A stretch of 64,000 nucleotides of DNA from Polyodon spathula (lineage: Eukaryota; Chordata; Actinopteri; Acipenseriformes; Polyodontidae), in the NCBI RefSeq assembly GCF_017654505.1, contig NC_054541.1:46324486-46388485 (forward strand), in the 5' to 3' direction. Shown in pieces: positions 13,595 through 25,257 of the stretch. Made by a program: the position numbers and the translations under genes. The notes beneath the pieces were generated by a model. It saw only the letters and a list, made by a program, of their open reading frames with translations. It searched no databases and was not told the DNA's origin. Numbering within the stretch: position 1 is the stretch's first letter; each line of letters begins with the position of its first letter.

Positions 13595-14526
13595 CAGGTA
13601 TACCACTCCATATGTTCTTCAGAGAGTGGCTGTTCACAGAGTGAGCACCATACGAATCAACAGCCTGCTAAAGCAGCAACTCCTCGGTTTGCGGGTTTGA
13701 TTCATTTTCTTTTGGTAGTTGAGCAACAGTATTATCACTATCAAGAGAACCATTATCACTGTAGTGTTAGACTGCTTGTTTGGAGCTGTTCAACGTAGGG
13801 CACAGTTAACCTTGCTGTTTAAGATGGGGTTCTTCCATGTAGACTTGTTATTGTTTAATTTGTTACATTTCAATCCAAAGACCGATAGTAGCTTCTACTG
13901 TATTTTTCTAGTTACAATGACGTCATCATTGAACGTGGAACAGACAGCATGACTACAGTAGGCCTCTCAGGCCCTGTGTTGATAATTGAAGAGGTCCCTT
14001 AGAAGCCTTTTAAGGCTTGATTCATGTTATCGGGGTAAAAACAGGGTACGGTTCCGATTTTACTTTTACTAAAGGATCACCAAACCAGCTTCAACAAACG
14101 ACTAACTTAACTGATTAACTTAATGAAATGCCTTGGTATAAATGAGCCTCAGAAGATAATGTTCCTGAGCTGCACCACATCGAGGCACAGAAGTGATTAT
14201 CTGCTGTTACAAGCTGGGCTGACAGAAAGATATTTATTTATAGGTGTGCTATAATTGCATTATTTTAACAGTAAACAATTCAGTTCTTACCTGGACAATC
14301 CAGCTAGCTACGCAGTATAGTTCCCGTGTGATACACGTACTGCACAGCTTTGGCTAAATATAGAATGAAATCATTTTACTTCATAAAATAGAATGAAACT
14401 TGATGAATAATGTTACATTAACATATTGAACTACATACCGCTTTGTAGTTTTCCCATATACTTAACGAAAAGCTGACAAACACTGAAAACATGTGACATT
14501 TTAAAATCTAGCAATGAAATAATGTA
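13595..14526. other. No gene recognised
   Basis: A weak B-box-like GGGTTTGATTC lies near 13694 but lacks a convincing A box. A donor-like site on the minus strand at 14290 is treated among the rejected items. Confidence 0.55.
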
Positions 14527-14609
14527 GAGTAAACCCTTGTTAATCCGTGCAGATTGGGACAGATCTGAGCCTGAATGAAAATGCGGATTAGACAAAATTG
14601 AGTTTACTG
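14527..14609. mobile_element. Short palindromic pogo/Tigger-like MITE
   Basis: The left end GAGTAAACCCTTGTTAATCC is matched in inverted orientation by the right end, whose complement reads CAGTAAACTCAATTTTGTCT followed by AATCCGC. A TA dinucleotide precedes the left end. Terminal AGTAAACCC..TTAATCCG text is typical of pogo/Tigger-type elements. At 83 bp it is non-autonomous. Confidence 0.5.
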
Positions 14610-16251
14610 TGTCTCGCAGTGGTGGTCTTACTTAACAATTTCCCGGCTTTTTTGGCTTTGTCAGCTCTTACTGGTCACTTAAAATGTAGTTTTTTGTATT
14701 TAATTTCCATTGTTTTTTCACTGGAAGGCTGATTTAAAAATATATTTGTCTATGCAATGGAAAGTATGATTGTAGACCTCTGGGCTTTTAATCTTTTAGT
14801 TTACTGTCCTTTGCAACAGCAGAGATTTCGACTTGATATCACCATTTTACTTATCTCCCAGAACAGCAAAACAGGAAGTAAGTACCTGTCAAAAAAACAA
14901 ACGATAGAATATCTCTGACTAAACTCTACTTTACAGAGTGAGTCCAACTTGCAAAACCCTAAGGCTTCTACAGTAGTACGAAAATAAGTTACCAATTCCC
15001 TTACAACATACGAATAAAACTAAATAAAAGCAGTTAATCTATTAACATCTATTACTATACTGTTCAGCATTAAATTTGTGCTATAGACTATGATAAACAA
15101 TTGACCAATCTATTATTATCATTACATGTTTGTATTTATTATTTGGTTTGTTTGTTTGTTATTGAAGGTACTGTGTAGCTTTACAGTTGACTGTGTGATC
15201 GCTCCTCGGCTCGGCTAAAGAAAATCGATGGGCTCGGCTCATTATAAAACAAGCAACAAGGGTGACCAAACGTTCTGACATTTGACCGAAGTGCACTGGA
15301 GTATTTTCAGAGTTATGAAAAAACGAACCACACATGCGCGAAGAAAAGTCCAAATAACTGGGTATTTACTTGATCGATTTTTGTTGGTTCCACAAAGAGG
15401 CACTCCTCGTTAAAATTCTAGGTGACGCAAAACTTTTGGCCATAGCTGCTGTTTACCCTCTACTGGGGCAGTATTGGGACACTCCACTCCACTCATACAT
15501 GCATTGTGTCAGAACATATCCAGGGGATAATGTGCATATCCAAGTCACACATGCTAGTCAGTGACATTTCTCAGAGATAAGATACTGTGTTCTGTCAATT
15601 GTGCTTCAAAGGTGTGTATATAGTTAGTCCAATCAATCACCTGACGTGATGGAGACTTCATCATCTCATTCACATATAAATCACAACAGCAAACACACAT
15701 TTCTGCAAAAGCTTCACGACAAATGCTGAACACAGCTATTACAGTACAACCACACACAAGTCATCCATTACTGATCTCATTTTCAACTCCAGAACTGAAA
15801 ATAACACTGCTCATGCTATCCATTGGATTAACATTATAAATAATTTTCAATTTTATCTAAAACAGTTATAAAAAAAAAAAAAAAAAAGCAGCCAAGAGAT
15901 ATGTTTGCCTTCAAAGCACTTTTTTTTTTTTTTATCAAAGTCTCTATCAGGTTTCATTTTCTCAAACGTGAACTCAAGGTTATAGCTTGTAGTGTAATTC
16001 ACCTATTTCTTCATTAGAGTTACTTAAAGAAGTGAACCCTGATGAACTCGCAGTACATTACCTTCTGCTAGTTGACCACATTGGGAAACTAGTGAACAGT
16101 GCCTTTATCGTTATTTGAAATCTCAAATGTACAGGTTTATTTACCTATTGAATTTACCTTACAATGGTTCCTTCTGGATGTTTGTTAGTCAAATTATTTG
16201 ACAGCTGTCATGTATTTAACCATATCCTTACATTCATAAGAGTCTGTCATA
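14610..16251. other. No gene recognised; A- and T-runs
   Basis: Contains an A-run at about 15870-15887 and a T-run at 15921-15933. No gene or repeat end is supported. Confidence 0.6.
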
Positions 16252-16888
16252 ACTTGCTCACACTTGCCCTGCGACATCCCTCAAAATATTCTTGCTAGCA
16301 TCAGCATCAGCATCGTGTTAACTATGCATCTCCCGGCATGTTCTGCATCAACTGTAGAAAATTTACACCTCGGCCGATAAGATTCTTCCCAAGATAACAT
16401 CTAACCAAGGCTGTTATGCCAAGAAACCCCAAAAAATAAAGACAAATTAAACCGAGCATGACCTGCTTTAGTTTCGATGGCTGTTGCATCATCACCTAGC
16501 TGTGCACGCTAAACGTGGAGTTAAAAGATTAACTGATAGCAGTCCATTTAGCATTCTCATATCTTTGGTGTGCTTTACTAGTCTCTGCTGCGCTGTTTTT
16601 TGAGTTCTCAAATTAAACTGGGAGGTGTTTTAATAATGGGCTTTATTAAGTGAATTCCAGCCGGAAGCACCACACTTCATCTGAATAGGATTTTGTAAGC
16701 GTACAGGGGTAGAATCCTCAGAATGGTATAAAGTTGACCACACTCTCTTAATCTTCATCAGTATTTTTGACTACACACCTCACCAATTGTTGATGAGCGC
16801 TACACCTCTTTGTGATTAATAAACTAGGATTTTTTTTTCCTACTGATGCTAGCAAGTATATTTTGAGTGAGGGCAAGTGTGAGCAAGT
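16252..16888. mobile_element. Unclassified element with about 46-bp terminal inverted repeats
   Basis: The left arm at 16252-16304 begins ACTTGCTCACACTTGCCCT and ends TCTTGCTAGCATCAG. The right arm at 16843-16888 is its reverse complement with very few changes apart from a 7-bp difference in the middle. About 540 bp of non-coding DNA lie between the arms. This arrangement is expected of a non-autonomous DNA transposon. Alternatively it could be an inverted duplication. I could not prove a target-site duplication (ATA-like text flanks both ends) and I do not recognise the family. Confidence 0.6.
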
Positions 16889-18660
16889 ATATTCACTTTA
16901 TTTTGGTACTGTTAACAGACTTTTGTTATTGACTTTCCACGTGGGCTACAAACAGCAAAATACTAAAAGTTTAATTTTGAGTAAGGTCCTGGTAAAATTA
17001 CAACAAAAGCTATTAAACGAACATACATTTTTACTTAGAACTGACAATGCTCAAAGGATTACCCAGGAGACAGACACTGTTCTGGGATTAGGATTGCCCA
17101 GCATGGGGTCAGACTAACGAAACAGCTTTCTATTGTGTCTTCCTACCTAAAGATTAGGACATGGATTACTGATTGTCTGTGTAAATCCACTGGTAATTAC
17201 CACAGGCCGGCTACAACTCAAATTGCAGACTTATTTTTTTTTGTAGAAAAACAAACAGTGTGTTAAAAATACACCTCACCGTTAGGAAATTGCTTCCTAT
17301 GATCTGTATACAGCACCATGAAAACCAGCCGTAGTTTTTAAATAGCTTTAAACTCTTGGCTCCCTTATTTCTTAGACACAGAAAATGCTTCTTTTTTTTT
17401 GTTTGTTTGTTTGTTTAAAGACGCTAGCAGAGCTCCTGTTTCACATTTCTCAGCACATGCACTGTACAGATTTTTAGAGCCGTTTACATTGTCTTCTTTC
17501 TGATACACAGTTGCACAAAAAAAGCTGTATTTACTTACTGGAAAACCAGGTTTTATCATTCCCATCTCCAACACATACACAATATGAAAAAAAAGGGAAA
17601 TATTACAACTAAAAAATAGGCATTTTTTTGTAAAAGGTACTATAATATTTACCTAATTAAAAAATCTAGCAAGTGTAATTAAATAAATAAAATAAAAACA
17701 AATAACTGCACTAATCAAATAGGTAACTATTGTTAAAGCTGGCTTGGTATTTGTATTTCAGTGATATAAATTAAACTACTGAAGTGGGTAGTTACAGTAT
17801 TTCAATAGAAGGGTTTCAAGGCACACATGACCAAAACAGCTACCTCCATAGTTCAAATAGGATGAATCTGCAATGTATGGCAAGTTGGTAGTTTATTGCT
17901 TAATACAGAGAGTGTGGTCATGTGTATTATTTCAAAATGTCTTGTAAAATAGTGTGTGCAGTCTGTGTTCAGTTTTACTATTGCTGTGAAATGACAGCAC
18001 TTGGATGGCAGACGAGTTTAAACAAAATACATATTTATAGTATATATCCCAAAAGCTTAAGGATTGACTGAGAGCAGTCTGATTCCCTCCCTTTTGTCTC
18101 TGGTTTTGGGACTTTGCAAACGTAAGACCAGTTGTCAATGTAAACTAATGCTGTTTCACTTTACCCTTTGAATAGTAAGAATCATCTTGGGTATGATTAC
18201 AATTTTCATTTTTACAGACCAAATGCCACCTATTAAGTGACACACACTCCTCAGATACTGACAGCACCTAACCTCATCCATAACAATTCAACAGTGTCAG
18301 ATCTGTTACTAATAGGTATCAGTATGGGCACATCTCAGTATTACCAGGAATCAATGTGAAATTCAAGCCAGCAGCAAAAAAACAATCTACTCTTGCTGAC
18401 ATGTAATACACGATAACAATAACATGCTATTGACTATAGAGGATTTAAAGCATGGGATGACAGTCCTGATGATATCAGGTTCATGAGCAGCAAAACAGGG
18501 CTGAACAAGGCTTCTAAATCATATCTCTACAAACATGTCCGTCTCCTAGTGAAAGAAAAGGCTTGGGGCTCAGAGTATACCCCTGTGTAAATATCATCTG
18601 TGTTCTGTCAAAATCATGCATCTTCAAAGTCCATATTTTTCAGAAACAAAGGACGCCTAC
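16889..18660. other. No gene recognised
   Basis: AT-rich sequence with a (GTTT)n tract near 17400-17417. The minus-strand open frame at 17365-17580 has no family motif. Confidence 0.6.
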
Positions 18661-18706
18661 CCGGGGGGGCGGTGGTCGGGGGGGTGGGGGGGGGGGGGGC
18701 GGGGGC
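18661..18706 (+). repeat. G-run cluster, potential G-quadruplex
   Basis: Runs of 7, 7 and 13 or so G residues are separated by one to a few bases, starting just after CTACCC. The strand is strongly G-rich and could form a quadruplex. Such runs are also prone to sequencing length error. Confidence 0.8.
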
Positions 18707-19439
18707 AAGACATGTAAATGCACACTGAATACAACAGAATTCACAGAACCCTTGAGATTAGCCAGAACGCAATCCTTTTAATACTATACCAGAGGCTCTG
18801 TGTTTCCAGTCAAAACTAAATGGACAGCAAAGCTGTCTAAACAGTCTTCCCACAAGCTTGACTTGCAACACAATTTGGGGACTGGGCATATCTGAAACAG
18901 TCTGCATTTTCCAGTAGAAAATGATGAACGATCAGCCAGGACTGCTGACCTGACAGGCCATTTTGTTTGGTTCCACTTGTTGACTAAAGAATCAAATTGT
19001 TCCTCTGTACAGCAGGGCAATAACTGCACCACCATCCAAATCCCCTGAAGGAATTATAAGCAGAAATTAGATAAGATATAAAAGATGTATCCATAAAGAA
19101 TAATGCAAACACCTTGCCGACTCGCTGCCATGTTGAATCGGTCCGCCCATGGTGCCCTTGCAGTTCTACCGGTGTGAAACGGCCCTCCAGGACTGGCGGT
19201 TCCTACCACTGTAACATGTTGGTTTTCCTATTATGCTACTATAATACTGTTTTGTTTTCTGCTGGCAAGTGTGCACATTTGAAATAATTTAATTATTTGG
19301 TCTAGATTTAATTTAATTTGATTAATATTTGTTTGAAGCCAATGCAAAAGCAGGCTGCTTGTCACATCTGTTAAACACTGTTTGTCTGACTGGCCTAGCT
19401 ACCCATGGTGACCCTACACCATACTGGCTACGTTGTGAT
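18707..19439. other. No gene recognised; small GC-rich patch near 19130-19215
   Basis: The patch contains CGGCCCTCCAGGACTGG, which resembles the right arm of the MITE found at 34.9 and 39.9 kb, but no left arm is visible. On the minus strand it also contains a CACCATGGGC start-like context with only a short frame. Confidence 0.4.
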
Positions 19440-19464
19440 CTTTTTTTTTTTTTTTTTTTTTTTT
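19440..19464. repeat. Poly(T) tract
   Basis: About 25 consecutive T residues. In minus orientation this would be a poly(A) tail, but no retroelement body is recognisable to its right. Confidence 0.9.
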
Positions 19465-19877
19465 GCTCATCAGGAAATCTGGATAAAGATGAAGGCAAAA
19501 AACTTCAGTGAAGAGAAACAGCTGCGGTGAATGAGGTACTGTGAGGCTGTGTGTCCTACAGTAACACTGCTGGAGAGCTCTGTCAGCATCTCACTTTACA
19601 GGAATAAAAGTAAAAATAATTTCAACCTTCATGGGATTATCCCATCACAGGGAGATTTTGGCTGTACCCTTGGGCGCCTGGTAAAAAAGAAAATCAAAAC
19701 ACATCTCAATTATTAACTTGTCAAAGTTTCAAACCTCTAGGCCCGCGCCCTAAGCAGTGTAGCCTGTTGCTCAAGAGAAACTAGAACAATATGAATATTT
19801 CTATCTAGCTTGATTTCAAGTTGAAATCTGTCCAGCTTCACAAACTGAACTTTGCAAGCTGTTTGCATTGAACTCCT

Positions 19878-20190
19878 ATGTAAAGCTGTACTGCACCTTT
19901 AAGGTGTTATTGTTGAAACCACTCCCCTTCTGCAAGCACCTCTCCTCCCCACGCCACATGCAGAGGGCAGAGTAGCTGAGAGAAGTATGAGGGACATGTA
20001 GAGGCAATTGTATTCGGCAGCCAGTAAAAGCAGTAGGAAAGGGTCCCATGTAAATAGTTATGTGTGTATGAAACTAACCTGTCAAGAGCTGTGCATGGAC
20101 CACAGGATCCTGCAGTTTTAACAATAAATCAGAGGCTTGATGCAACTTCTGAGCATTTGCTTCCTTCTCATGAGCCTTTACACACCTTCA
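19878..20190 (+). mobile_element. Weak LTR-like segment
   Basis: The interval is GC-richer than its flanks and has an AATAAATC polyadenylation-like signal near 20123, followed by sequence that could be a U5. I found no TG...CA pair and no target duplication. A unique 3' UTR-like sequence is equally possible. Confidence 0.2.
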
Positions 20191-21233
20191 TCTCCACCCA
20201 CCACAGGCTTTTAGCAGTCACAGCATACCCCATTCCCAGACCACCTCTTTACTGGTTTGACAACATGCAACATTTCAGAGCAAGTCTCATTTCTCACGTC
20301 GCTTTCTTTCTCAATGAAGACAAATTAGAAACAGGTGTGTATGTTGAGGTGGGGGAATACACTCATCTCAAATGAGTTCATCTAATAGGGCTTTTATGAT
20401 GTTTTTGACAGAAAGCAAGCCATATTAAAGCGGTTACAGAAACACAAAAAGCGCTATGCAGCATTACGAAAATTTTATAAAATGAGTGGAATAGCTGGCC
20501 AACAGTGTGATCCAGACCAGTAACGGCTGTACTGCACTGAAACTAACAGTGCACAAGAAGGAATAAAACACGTCTTTACTATCTGCAAGCTGTACAGCAT
20601 TATCGATTTATTTTTTTAAAGAGCAGAACATCGTTTAAAAACTATAAGCTGGATAACAGCATTTCAGTACAGAACATGATTAAATGATCTTAGACCTTGC
20701 ACAAATGGAAATGTAATGAGTATCTCAACTTGCTTTAACATGAGAAACAACAAAAACATTTTAGGTCATTCCTTTAATAACCAAATGCATCTTCTGGATA
20801 TAACAATTTGCAATTGTATGTTTCATGCATAATGATACATGATTGCATGCCGAAGGCATTATTTATTCAGAAATGTGACAACCTAAGTGCACAGCATCTC
20901 TTTCCTGTTTAAACAGGCACTGTTCTGGTAATAATGACACAATTGCAAGCACTCACATGGACAGCCAGGTCTGAGTGAGAAATCATTTTACCACTATCTT
21001 GTTTTCACAACAACATTACAGTAATCATAGTCCAATGACAGCTATATTATTCTGTAATGAGCACAGTTCTGCCAAAAAATGCTTAAAACATTCTAAGAAA
21101 ATGGATGTGTTTTCTACGGCACCCCTGCTTCCCAAACTGAATCCCCTGCACAGTATTTGACCTGCCTATTCTAGCGCCCGGGCGCTCTCTAGTGCATTCC
21201 TCACATACTAAACCACAGCTCCAGATAAGATAA
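20191..21233. other. No gene recognised
   Basis: AT-rich DNA. A CCCGGGCG patch near 21177 lies just before the exon-like segment. Confidence 0.6.
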
Positions 21234-21379
21234 ATGCCATCCAAGCCACGCCTATCAGCAAAGATCCACCACCTTAGATGTGTTAATCCAGGATTTATGA
21301 ACTGCAGTCCTCTATCTTGTGCTGCCTGCGCCCGGTGCTACTGGGTGGACCCAAAGACAAGAAGGTGCAGGGATCTCAA
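21234..21379 (+). CDS. Candidate exon, cysteine-rich, gene unknown
   Basis: A frame opening with ATG at 21234 runs through a cysteine-rich stretch (for example CAACARCYWVDPKTRRC) and reaches the strong donor-like site CTCAAA|GTAAGTATG at 21379/21380. The segment is GC-richer than its surroundings. If spliced to the acceptor-like site at 22020/22021, the frame would add GMIDLNSP and stop. Unspliced, the frame runs on to 21620 through a poly(A) tract and a hydrophobic stretch. I do not recognise a family, and there is no signal peptide. A chance frame is still a real possibility. Confidence 0.2.
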
Positions 21380-22020
21380 AGTAAGTATGCCTGAGCTGTG
21401 TACTCAACAGCATACTGTAAAAAAAAAAAAAAAACACTTCTCCTTTAAAAATCTACTCGCCACAGTATTGATACCCTGTATTGTTGCACTGTGCTTGGGG
21501 TTGATTTACTGGAATTACTTATGTAACTACACATGCAGGCAATCAATAGCAATGTGCAGGAAATATTGGAGGCTATTATGTGGACGATTTTCCTTTAAGA
21601 TGGTTTGGCTTTTTAGATGATCCAAAGCTTCAAATGTAGTGTTTTCTGTCTCATCATCAGTGACAACAGTGCGTTAAATTAAAAGGAGTAGTAGAAAATT
21701 ATATTTTTTTAAATAACGATTGTGGATGAAACCTAAAGTAATGACAATTCCTCCATGGATTCCAGGTAGAGCGAGATACTGTGATAGACAGATACTGTAG
21801 AATATATGCAGTATGTATCTGTCAGGATAGCCTAGCTGAACTGCATCATCTTGGTTAACCAATTTCATAGCAGAAGCACTTCCAATGAGTTGCTCAGGGT
21901 CCTAATAAGTCAGTAACCAATCAGCACTTCAACCCTGACCGAATGCTTGCTTCCTCTAAACCGCTGAGATTCTGCTATCACAGATAAAAAGAGTCCTTCA
22001 TTTCTTTTTATTCTTTCAGG
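21380..22020 (+). other. Possible intron between the 21.2-kb and 22.0-kb candidate exons
   Basis: It starts GTAAGTATG and ends with a pyrimidine-rich tract and TTCTTTCAG, both good matches to splice consensus. It carries an A-run at about 21420-21434. Intron status depends entirely on the neighbouring exon calls. Confidence 0.2.
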
Positions 22021-22130
22021 GCATGATCGATCTGAACAGCCCTTAAGCCTGCTAATGTCCAGCAAGCCACAAAATCAAGACAAGACATGTTTCTTCTACT
22101 TTTATGTTTTCTTCACCCAGGGACAGTAAC
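22021..22130 (+). CDS. Candidate terminal exon after a strong acceptor
   Basis: A long pyrimidine tract ending in TTCTTTCAG at 22020 precedes GGCATGATCGATC. In the phase set by the 21.38-kb donor the frame closes after eight codons (GMIDLNSP). In another phase it stays open for about 36 codons. No family is recognised, and the right limit is not defined. Confidence 0.18.
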
Positions 22131-22684
22131 ATAAACTTGAGCATGCAGTGGAATCTCAGACAGGTCGCTACTGTCTCTTCGAATAACAAGATCTGACAAT
22201 AAAATGGCCTTGTATAAACTTTTCCATTATACTGAAGGTGCACACACACGGTTATTAAATATTCATAGGACTCCATGTCTCCCAAAAGAGGATTAAAGTA
22301 TCTGACACCCTCTTTATTGTTCAAGTTTTACCGCTTAATGTGCATCTCTGATTTCAGCCTGTAACACATCTCTCCATTTCCAGATTTTGGTGCAGAACTG
22401 TATGAGGTTCAGGGAAATAAAAATACAGCTGATTTCAGAATGCATCTATTTTTTAAAAAATGAGAAGGTGCAGTCGAAATGAAGAACTGCAATTAAGCAT
22501 TTGGTGTGAAACCTGTCAGTGGGGAGGGACACTTGTGTTGTGAGACTGCATGCTGAACGCATATAGAACTGCATTGTTGAATAAAGACAAAAATAGCAGG
22601 TTTTGTTGGTGCTGACAAAACTAGCTAATACCACAACACCAACATGGACTGACTATGGATACCCTAGAGTCCTAATGTATACCT
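22131..22684. other. No gene recognised
   Basis: Nothing that can be supported apart from short minus-strand open frames. Confidence 0.6.
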
Positions 22685-22828
22685 GATAGAGCAGATCACT
22701 TCAATCAAGTCTCTGCTTTCCCTTCTTTTTTCTAGGCTGATTATTTTAACCTTTCTTCATAGCTCATGTCATGAAGTCCTGGGATCAGTCTAGTCGCCTT
22801 TCTCTGTACCTTCTCTAGTGCAATTATC
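22685..22828 (-). pseudogene. 3' end of a CR1-type LINE ORF2, decayed
   Basis: On the minus strand the translation reads LEKVQRKATRLIPGLHDMSY followed by EERLK, then, after a stop and frameshift, ISLEKRRES-like text. This is the conserved C-terminal tail of CR1/L2-type non-LTR retrotransposon ORF2, where K.QRRATKLI and SYEERL motifs lie near the stop. Only about 48 codons remain, so this is a 5'-truncated insertion or a relic. Another LINE fragment of similar type and orientation lies at 36.65-37.44 kb, but the two do not join directly. Confidence 0.7.
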
Positions 22829-24120
22829 CTAGTAGTTTAACTGTGTGCAGATTCCACTGTGCTGTATGGCACATACAGCTGTGCACTGCTTCTACATAAA
22901 ATGCTGCAAGCGTAATAATAAAATACAGACTGTGGAATGAATCCCTTTTCAACTCTGTTTATTCACATCAGCTTTATTTCAAAATATCTGGCAACATAAC
23001 AGTGGAACTTAATGAATTAATTATATTCTCTAAAGGTTAATGTGCTGTCCAAGGTACACATAGTGCACACTTGGAAGCTGAGAGTGTTTTTTCCGCATAC
23101 AGATTCTGTAATGAACTCTCTAATATTTGGAAAGGAGTGACTCTCAGGGGAAACTTCCAGTTTATTGAAAGCTTGATCCATGAGAACATTCTTAGTCAGT
23201 AATTTCCTAAACTGTGGCGATACTGTATAAAAAGATTTCAGCTACTTAATTGGGAGAGCTTAATAGAACATAAAACAGATTTAAGAAGACAACTCTCAAT
23301 TACAGTGGAATGCTTCTACCAGAACCTGTCACAGATAAGAAGATAGGAAACCTTTATTTTATCAACAGGAATGTGATTCCCAGTGTAGTACAGCTGTCTA
23401 CTGTACTGCCTCACACTATAGGGTTGGAGGGACCCTTCAATAACTGGATGACTAGAGTCATCCAAACAGGAAGTATTTATCTCAGACGACTCATACACTT
23501 CACACATTTGCTCAAAGACAATAACAACTTTCTTTCTTCTTGAAGTTGATTTAACCCCTTCAGGTACACAAGGAATTGAGCGGCTGTTCAAACAGTTTCA
23601 CATTTGAGATTGACTCACGTATCACGAGGAAACTGACTATTTGGATACCCAGATCCAACCTGTCAGTACATTTTAAACCCTGTTTCATGCACCTCCTCAT
23701 TGCAAAGATAAGAAAGTGAGCATCATTTTATTTGTGGGGCATGTGTGTCCCTTTTACCTTAAACAGTTGAGCAACAACCAGAGGGTACGTTAAGAGTACA
23801 AGGAAATAACCATCTTAGTGGATAAGCACCGCTAAGGTTATAATACGGTTCCAATGTTGTAGGAATCATTTAAATGTACTAACTCTTTATGATGTGCACT
23901 GTACAGAAGCTGCCCAACCCGTCCCTTTAGGAGTGTAATCATTATAAAAAAACATGTTAATGGATGTGAAATACACTCGTTAAAACACATCCCTTAGGAG
24001 ATGAATTATAGGTGATTTTAAAGCAGCGTACATTAATAAAGTCAATTATAATTGGCTAAGAGTAAGCACTTAATAATAGGGGGTGAACTATGCATCACAA
24101 CTGCTGCTGCAGAGTCACTT
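22829..24120. other. No gene recognised
   Basis: AT-rich sequence. Opposed open frames at 23310-23591 overlap each other and have no motif. Confidence 0.6.
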
Positions 24121-24244
24121 CTGAAGGACTGGAGATTAAGTCACTTGATCAGGGTCACACATAGTGAGTCAGTGGCTGAGACCGAACCGGCAACCTCCTA
24201 GTAACAACTGGCAACCTTTTTAACTACTGGACCACCAAGCCTCC
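24121..24244 (-). mobile_element. tRNA-derived CORE/MIR-like SINE
   Basis: Read on the minus strand, the head GGAGGCTTGGTGGTCCAGTA contains an A box (TGGTCCAGTAG) and, about 40 bp on, a B box (GGTTCGGTCTC). This is followed by CACTGACTCACTATGTGTGA and CCCTGATCAAGTGACTTAAT, wording close to the conserved core of MIR/CORE-SINEs. The 5' end of the SINE abuts the minisatellite that begins at 24249. Confidence 0.65.
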
Positions 24245-24248
24245 AGAT

Positions 24249-24712
24249 GGCTAACTACCTACACTATCAGAGCTAACTACCTTAACAGATAGCTAATTAC
24301 CTACACTATCAGAGCTAACTACCTTAACAGATAGCTAATTACCTACATTATCAGAGCTAACTACCTTAACAGATCGCTAACTACCAACATTATCAGAGAG
24401 CTAACTACATTAACAGATTGCTAATTACCTACATTATCAGAGAGCTAACAACCTAGATTAACGTATTGCTACCTACATTAACATATTGCTAACTACATTA
24501 ACAGATTGCTAACTACCTACATTATCAGAGAGCTAACTTCCTACATTAACAGATCGCTAACTACCAACATTATCAGAGAGCTAACTACACTAACAGATTG
24601 CAAACTACATTAAAATATTCCTAACTACCTAAACTAACAGATACCTAACTACCTACATTATTCAGAAAGCTAACTACCTACACTAACAGATACCTAACTA
24701 CCAACATTATCA
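24249..24712. repeat. Minisatellite, 42-bp unit made of two about 21-bp halves
   Basis: The basic motif GCTAACTACC(T)ACATTATCAG alternates with GCTAACTACCTTAACAGAT. The double unit repeats with a period of exactly 42 bp from 24249 to about 24375, then becomes irregular with AGAG insertions and unit loss. About eleven double units are present. No frame is open across the array. Confidence 0.9.
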
Positions 24713-24834
24713 TGCTTTCACAGCGATAAAGTCTGCAGTTATACATGAATAATTTTCATCAAATCTGGTGCACAACCGATATTTGCCCTATTCGACTCAA
24801 ACGTTCCTGCGACATTGTAAAAGTATTTTTTTCT

Positions 24835-25257
24835 TTTTTAGTTTGTGCAATTATAATTTTTGCCCTGATTTTCTCCCATTTTGGAATGCCCAATCATTTT
24901 TCTCCACATGGCTCAGGAGACCCAAAGACTCAGAGGGCGTCCTCCGATCCCACGACCCATGAACTCTAGAGCAGGTGTCAGCGAGCTATCGACCTCTGGA
25001 GGACAAAGGCCAGCCCTGTCTGCTGAGTTCACTGGGCGCCTGGTCAGCAGGGTTTGCTGCAGAGCAATGAGGAGAAAATCCCTGCCAGTTTTTTACTCCC
25101 TAACCCACGGGATTACCTGAGCCAACGCGACGCTCCATTCAGAGTCCCCAGCAAAGATCAGCCTACTTCACAGCCAGGACGCGAACATACACTGTATGAC
25201 TCACCCTGCACACCACGCGACTGCGCTTCTAGCAGCTGAGCCACTTGGAGGCGCCTA
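24835..25257 (-). mobile_element. tRNA-derived SINE, about 420 bp
   Basis: The minus strand begins GGCGCCTCCAAGTGGCTCAG, with A-box-like AGTGGCTCAGCTG, and has a B-box-like GTTCGCGTCCTGG about 60 bp on. A long unrelated body follows, ending near AAAATTGGGAGAAAATC-type AT-rich text. Overlapping plus-strand open frames here are by-products of its GC content. The body family is unknown to me. Confidence 0.6.

Noticed and set aside
13640..13705. tRNA-like sequence with GGGTTTGATTC
   Set aside because: The A-box side does not fit and no cloverleaf could be drawn, so not enough for a SINE call.
14291..14353. Minus-strand 63-nt exon candidate with donor GTAAGAAC
   Set aside because: The acceptor is weak, two of three frames are closed, and the peptide has no recognisable character.
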